Assembly (NCBI GenBank): GCA_903919215.1
Contig: CAIXHI010000093.1
Coordinates: 1 to 6,076 of the forward strand
Direction: 5' to 3'
Source of the DNA: an uncultured Acidimicrobiaceae bacterium
GTDB taxonomy: Bacteria; Actinomycetota; Acidimicrobiia; Acidimicrobiales; Ilumatobacteraceae
Length of the DNA stretch: 6,076 nucleotides
Shown: positions 5,070 to 6,076 of the stretch, piece by piece
Position numbering within the stretch: position 1 is the first letter of the stretch
Layout: every line of letters starts with the position of its first letter
Position numbers and translations under genes: made by a program
Notes under the pieces: model-generated
The model's input: the letters and a program-made list of their open reading frames with translations, nothing else
The model's database searches: none
Told to the model about the DNA's origin: nothing

Positions 5070-6076
5070 AACGTGATGTGAACGCTCGGCGCGGACGCTG
5101 TGTGAGCGTCCCCACGAATGCGAGGGCGGAGACCACGAGGATCGCCCAGCGCAATTGGACCGTGTCGGCCAGGACGCCAAGGACAAGTGGGCCGATGGTG
5201 ACAGCGACACCATTGCCGATGGCCGCGTACGCACCCAATGACACCGAGTCCATCGTGTGATGTGCCCGTTGATAGAAGCGGTCGACGGCCATCGGGTACA
5301 GCAGCCCGCCGAACGTTCCGACGACTGCCAGACCTGCGACCTTCAGACCCAGCGAGGGTGCGAAACACATCACGGCTGCGCCGAGACCGGCCATCGCAAA
5401 TGCCACCGAGGTAGTGGCGGCACCGAGGCGACGAATGATGCTGGTGGCTCTGAGACGTGAGGCGAACATGCAGATCGGAAACACCGCCGAGAGCACCGGT
5501 GCGCTGCCGGCGGACGCGCCACCGACATCGCGGAGGTACGTCACCGACCACACACCGATGGTGAACTCGGTCATCACGGCATGCACGATGTGCAGCCACG
5601 GCACCAGCACCGCCCGATCGCGGAAGTGGCGCAGCGAGAACGTTCCCTCTCGCACGCCAGTGGGGGCCTGCACGCGGCGGGCCACCGCGAAGAACAGCAC
5701 GCCGAGCGCGGCGGTGAGCATCAGGTATGCGGGGCGCCACGACCACCCGGCACCCAACACGGTGCCGATGACAAGGCTGAACACGACTCCGGCCACTGCG
5801 GGTGCCGCGTTGACGGCGGCAAAGGCCTGGGCGCGGTGCTCGCCGTGGTGGTCGCTGACCACACCAGGCAACGTCATCACGAGCAGGGCCGAACCTGTTC
5901 CGGAGACCGCCGTGCCTGCCAGCGTGATCGGCCAGGCCGGGCCGAGCACGAAACAGGTGACACCGGTCAGGATCATCGTGGCTGCCAGAGCAACCGTATG
6001 ACGGCGACCGATCCAATCGATCAGGCGGACGCCGAACACACCGCACACCAGCAGACCAACGCCGAAGGTGCTGCCG
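5068..6076 (-). CDS. Major facilitator superfamily transporter, 5' end cut by window edge
   Basis: An integral membrane secondary transporter of which 335 C-terminal residues are present; the frame stays open to base 6076, so the true start lies outside the window. The visible part begins in TM2 (GSTFGVGLLVCGVFGV) and runs directly into MFS motif A in the TM2-TM3 loop (GVRLIDWIGRRHTV). About eleven hydrophobic segments follow the 12-TM plan, with a basic cytosolic loop after TM6 (ARRVQAPTGVREGTFSLRHFRDR) separating the two halves; TM1 and some of TM2 are missing. The chain ends RPRRAFTSR, a normal positively charged tail. The substrate cannot be read. It lies 60 bp upstream of the LLM gene on the same strand, but a separate promoter and operator lie in the gap, so it may be only partly co-transcribed. 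Import or export of the LLM substrate is a reasonable guess. Confidence 0.9.
   Translation of the reverse strand, partial: GSTFGVGLLVCGVFGVRLIDWIGRRHTVALAATMILTGVTCFVLGPAWPITLAGTAVSGTGSALLVMTLPGVVSDHHGEHRAQAFAAVNAAPAVAGVVFSLVIGTVLGAGWSWRPAYLMLTAALGVLFFAVARRVQAPTGVREGTFSLRHFRDRAVLVPWLHIVHAVMTEFTIGVWSVTYLRDVGGASAGSAPVLSAVFPICMFASRLRATSIIRRLGAATTSVAFAMAGLGAAVMCFAPSLGLKVAGLAVVGTFGGLLYPMAVDRFYQRAHHTMDSVSLGAYAAIGNGVAVTIGPLVLGVLADTVQLRWAILVVSALAFVGTLTQRPRRAFTSR

Noticed and set aside
3802..5076. A 424-codon plus-strand open frame opposite the monooxygenase gene
   Set aside because: It lies antisense to a gene with clear LLM motifs; its translation shows no domain and is rich in Val, His, Glu and Arg, as expected from the codon-position GC bias of the opposite strand.
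5033..6046. A 337-codon minus-strand frame overlapping the MFS gene
   Set aside because: Arg/Gly/Pro-rich and without membrane segments; the other frame gives a clean MFS protein with motif A.

Overview
The window is high-GC and densely packed, with non-AUG starts, TANNNT-type -10 elements and short intergenic gaps. This suggests an actinobacterium. The mix of a luciferase-like monooxygenase, a crotonase, a PYCYRC-type class III aminotransferase and an XRE-cupin regulator would suit an Acidimicrobiia/Ilumatobacter-like or mycobacterial-type lineage, but that placement is inference, since nothing here is a phylogenetic marker.

Layout. Six of the seven genes are on the minus strand; only the crotonase is on the plus strand. 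Reading the minus strand from high to low coordinates: a major facilitator superfamily (MFS) transporter that runs off the right edge; a 60-bp gap with a well-formed promoter and a perfect palindrome; a flavin-dependent luciferase-like monooxygenase (LLM); and an XRE-cupin regulator whose GTG start overlaps the LLM stop (GTGA). The plus-strand crotonase then converges on the regulator across an 89-bp gap holding a hairpin and a G-quadruplex motif. A small secreted lipoprotein is transcribed divergently from the crotonase. Left of it lie a class III aminotransferase and an Lrp/AsnC regulator that overlap by ATGA; the regulator runs off the left edge.

How the parts work together (inference). 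There are two self-contained enzyme-plus-regulator pairs. In one, an aminotransferase probably acting on an amine or omega-amino acid is co-transcribed with an Lrp-family regulator. In front of it sit two near-identical 15-bp palindromes, 22 bp apart centre to centre, that cover a candidate -10 and the ribosome binding site. In the other, an oxidoreductase is co-transcribed with an XRE-cupin regulator, and a perfect palindrome overlaps the TTGACA -35 box of its promoter. Both look like autoregulated, substrate-responsive catabolic or detoxification operons. The MFS transporter may supply or export the compound handled by the LLM. No mobile elements, RNA genes or CRISPR arrays are visible.
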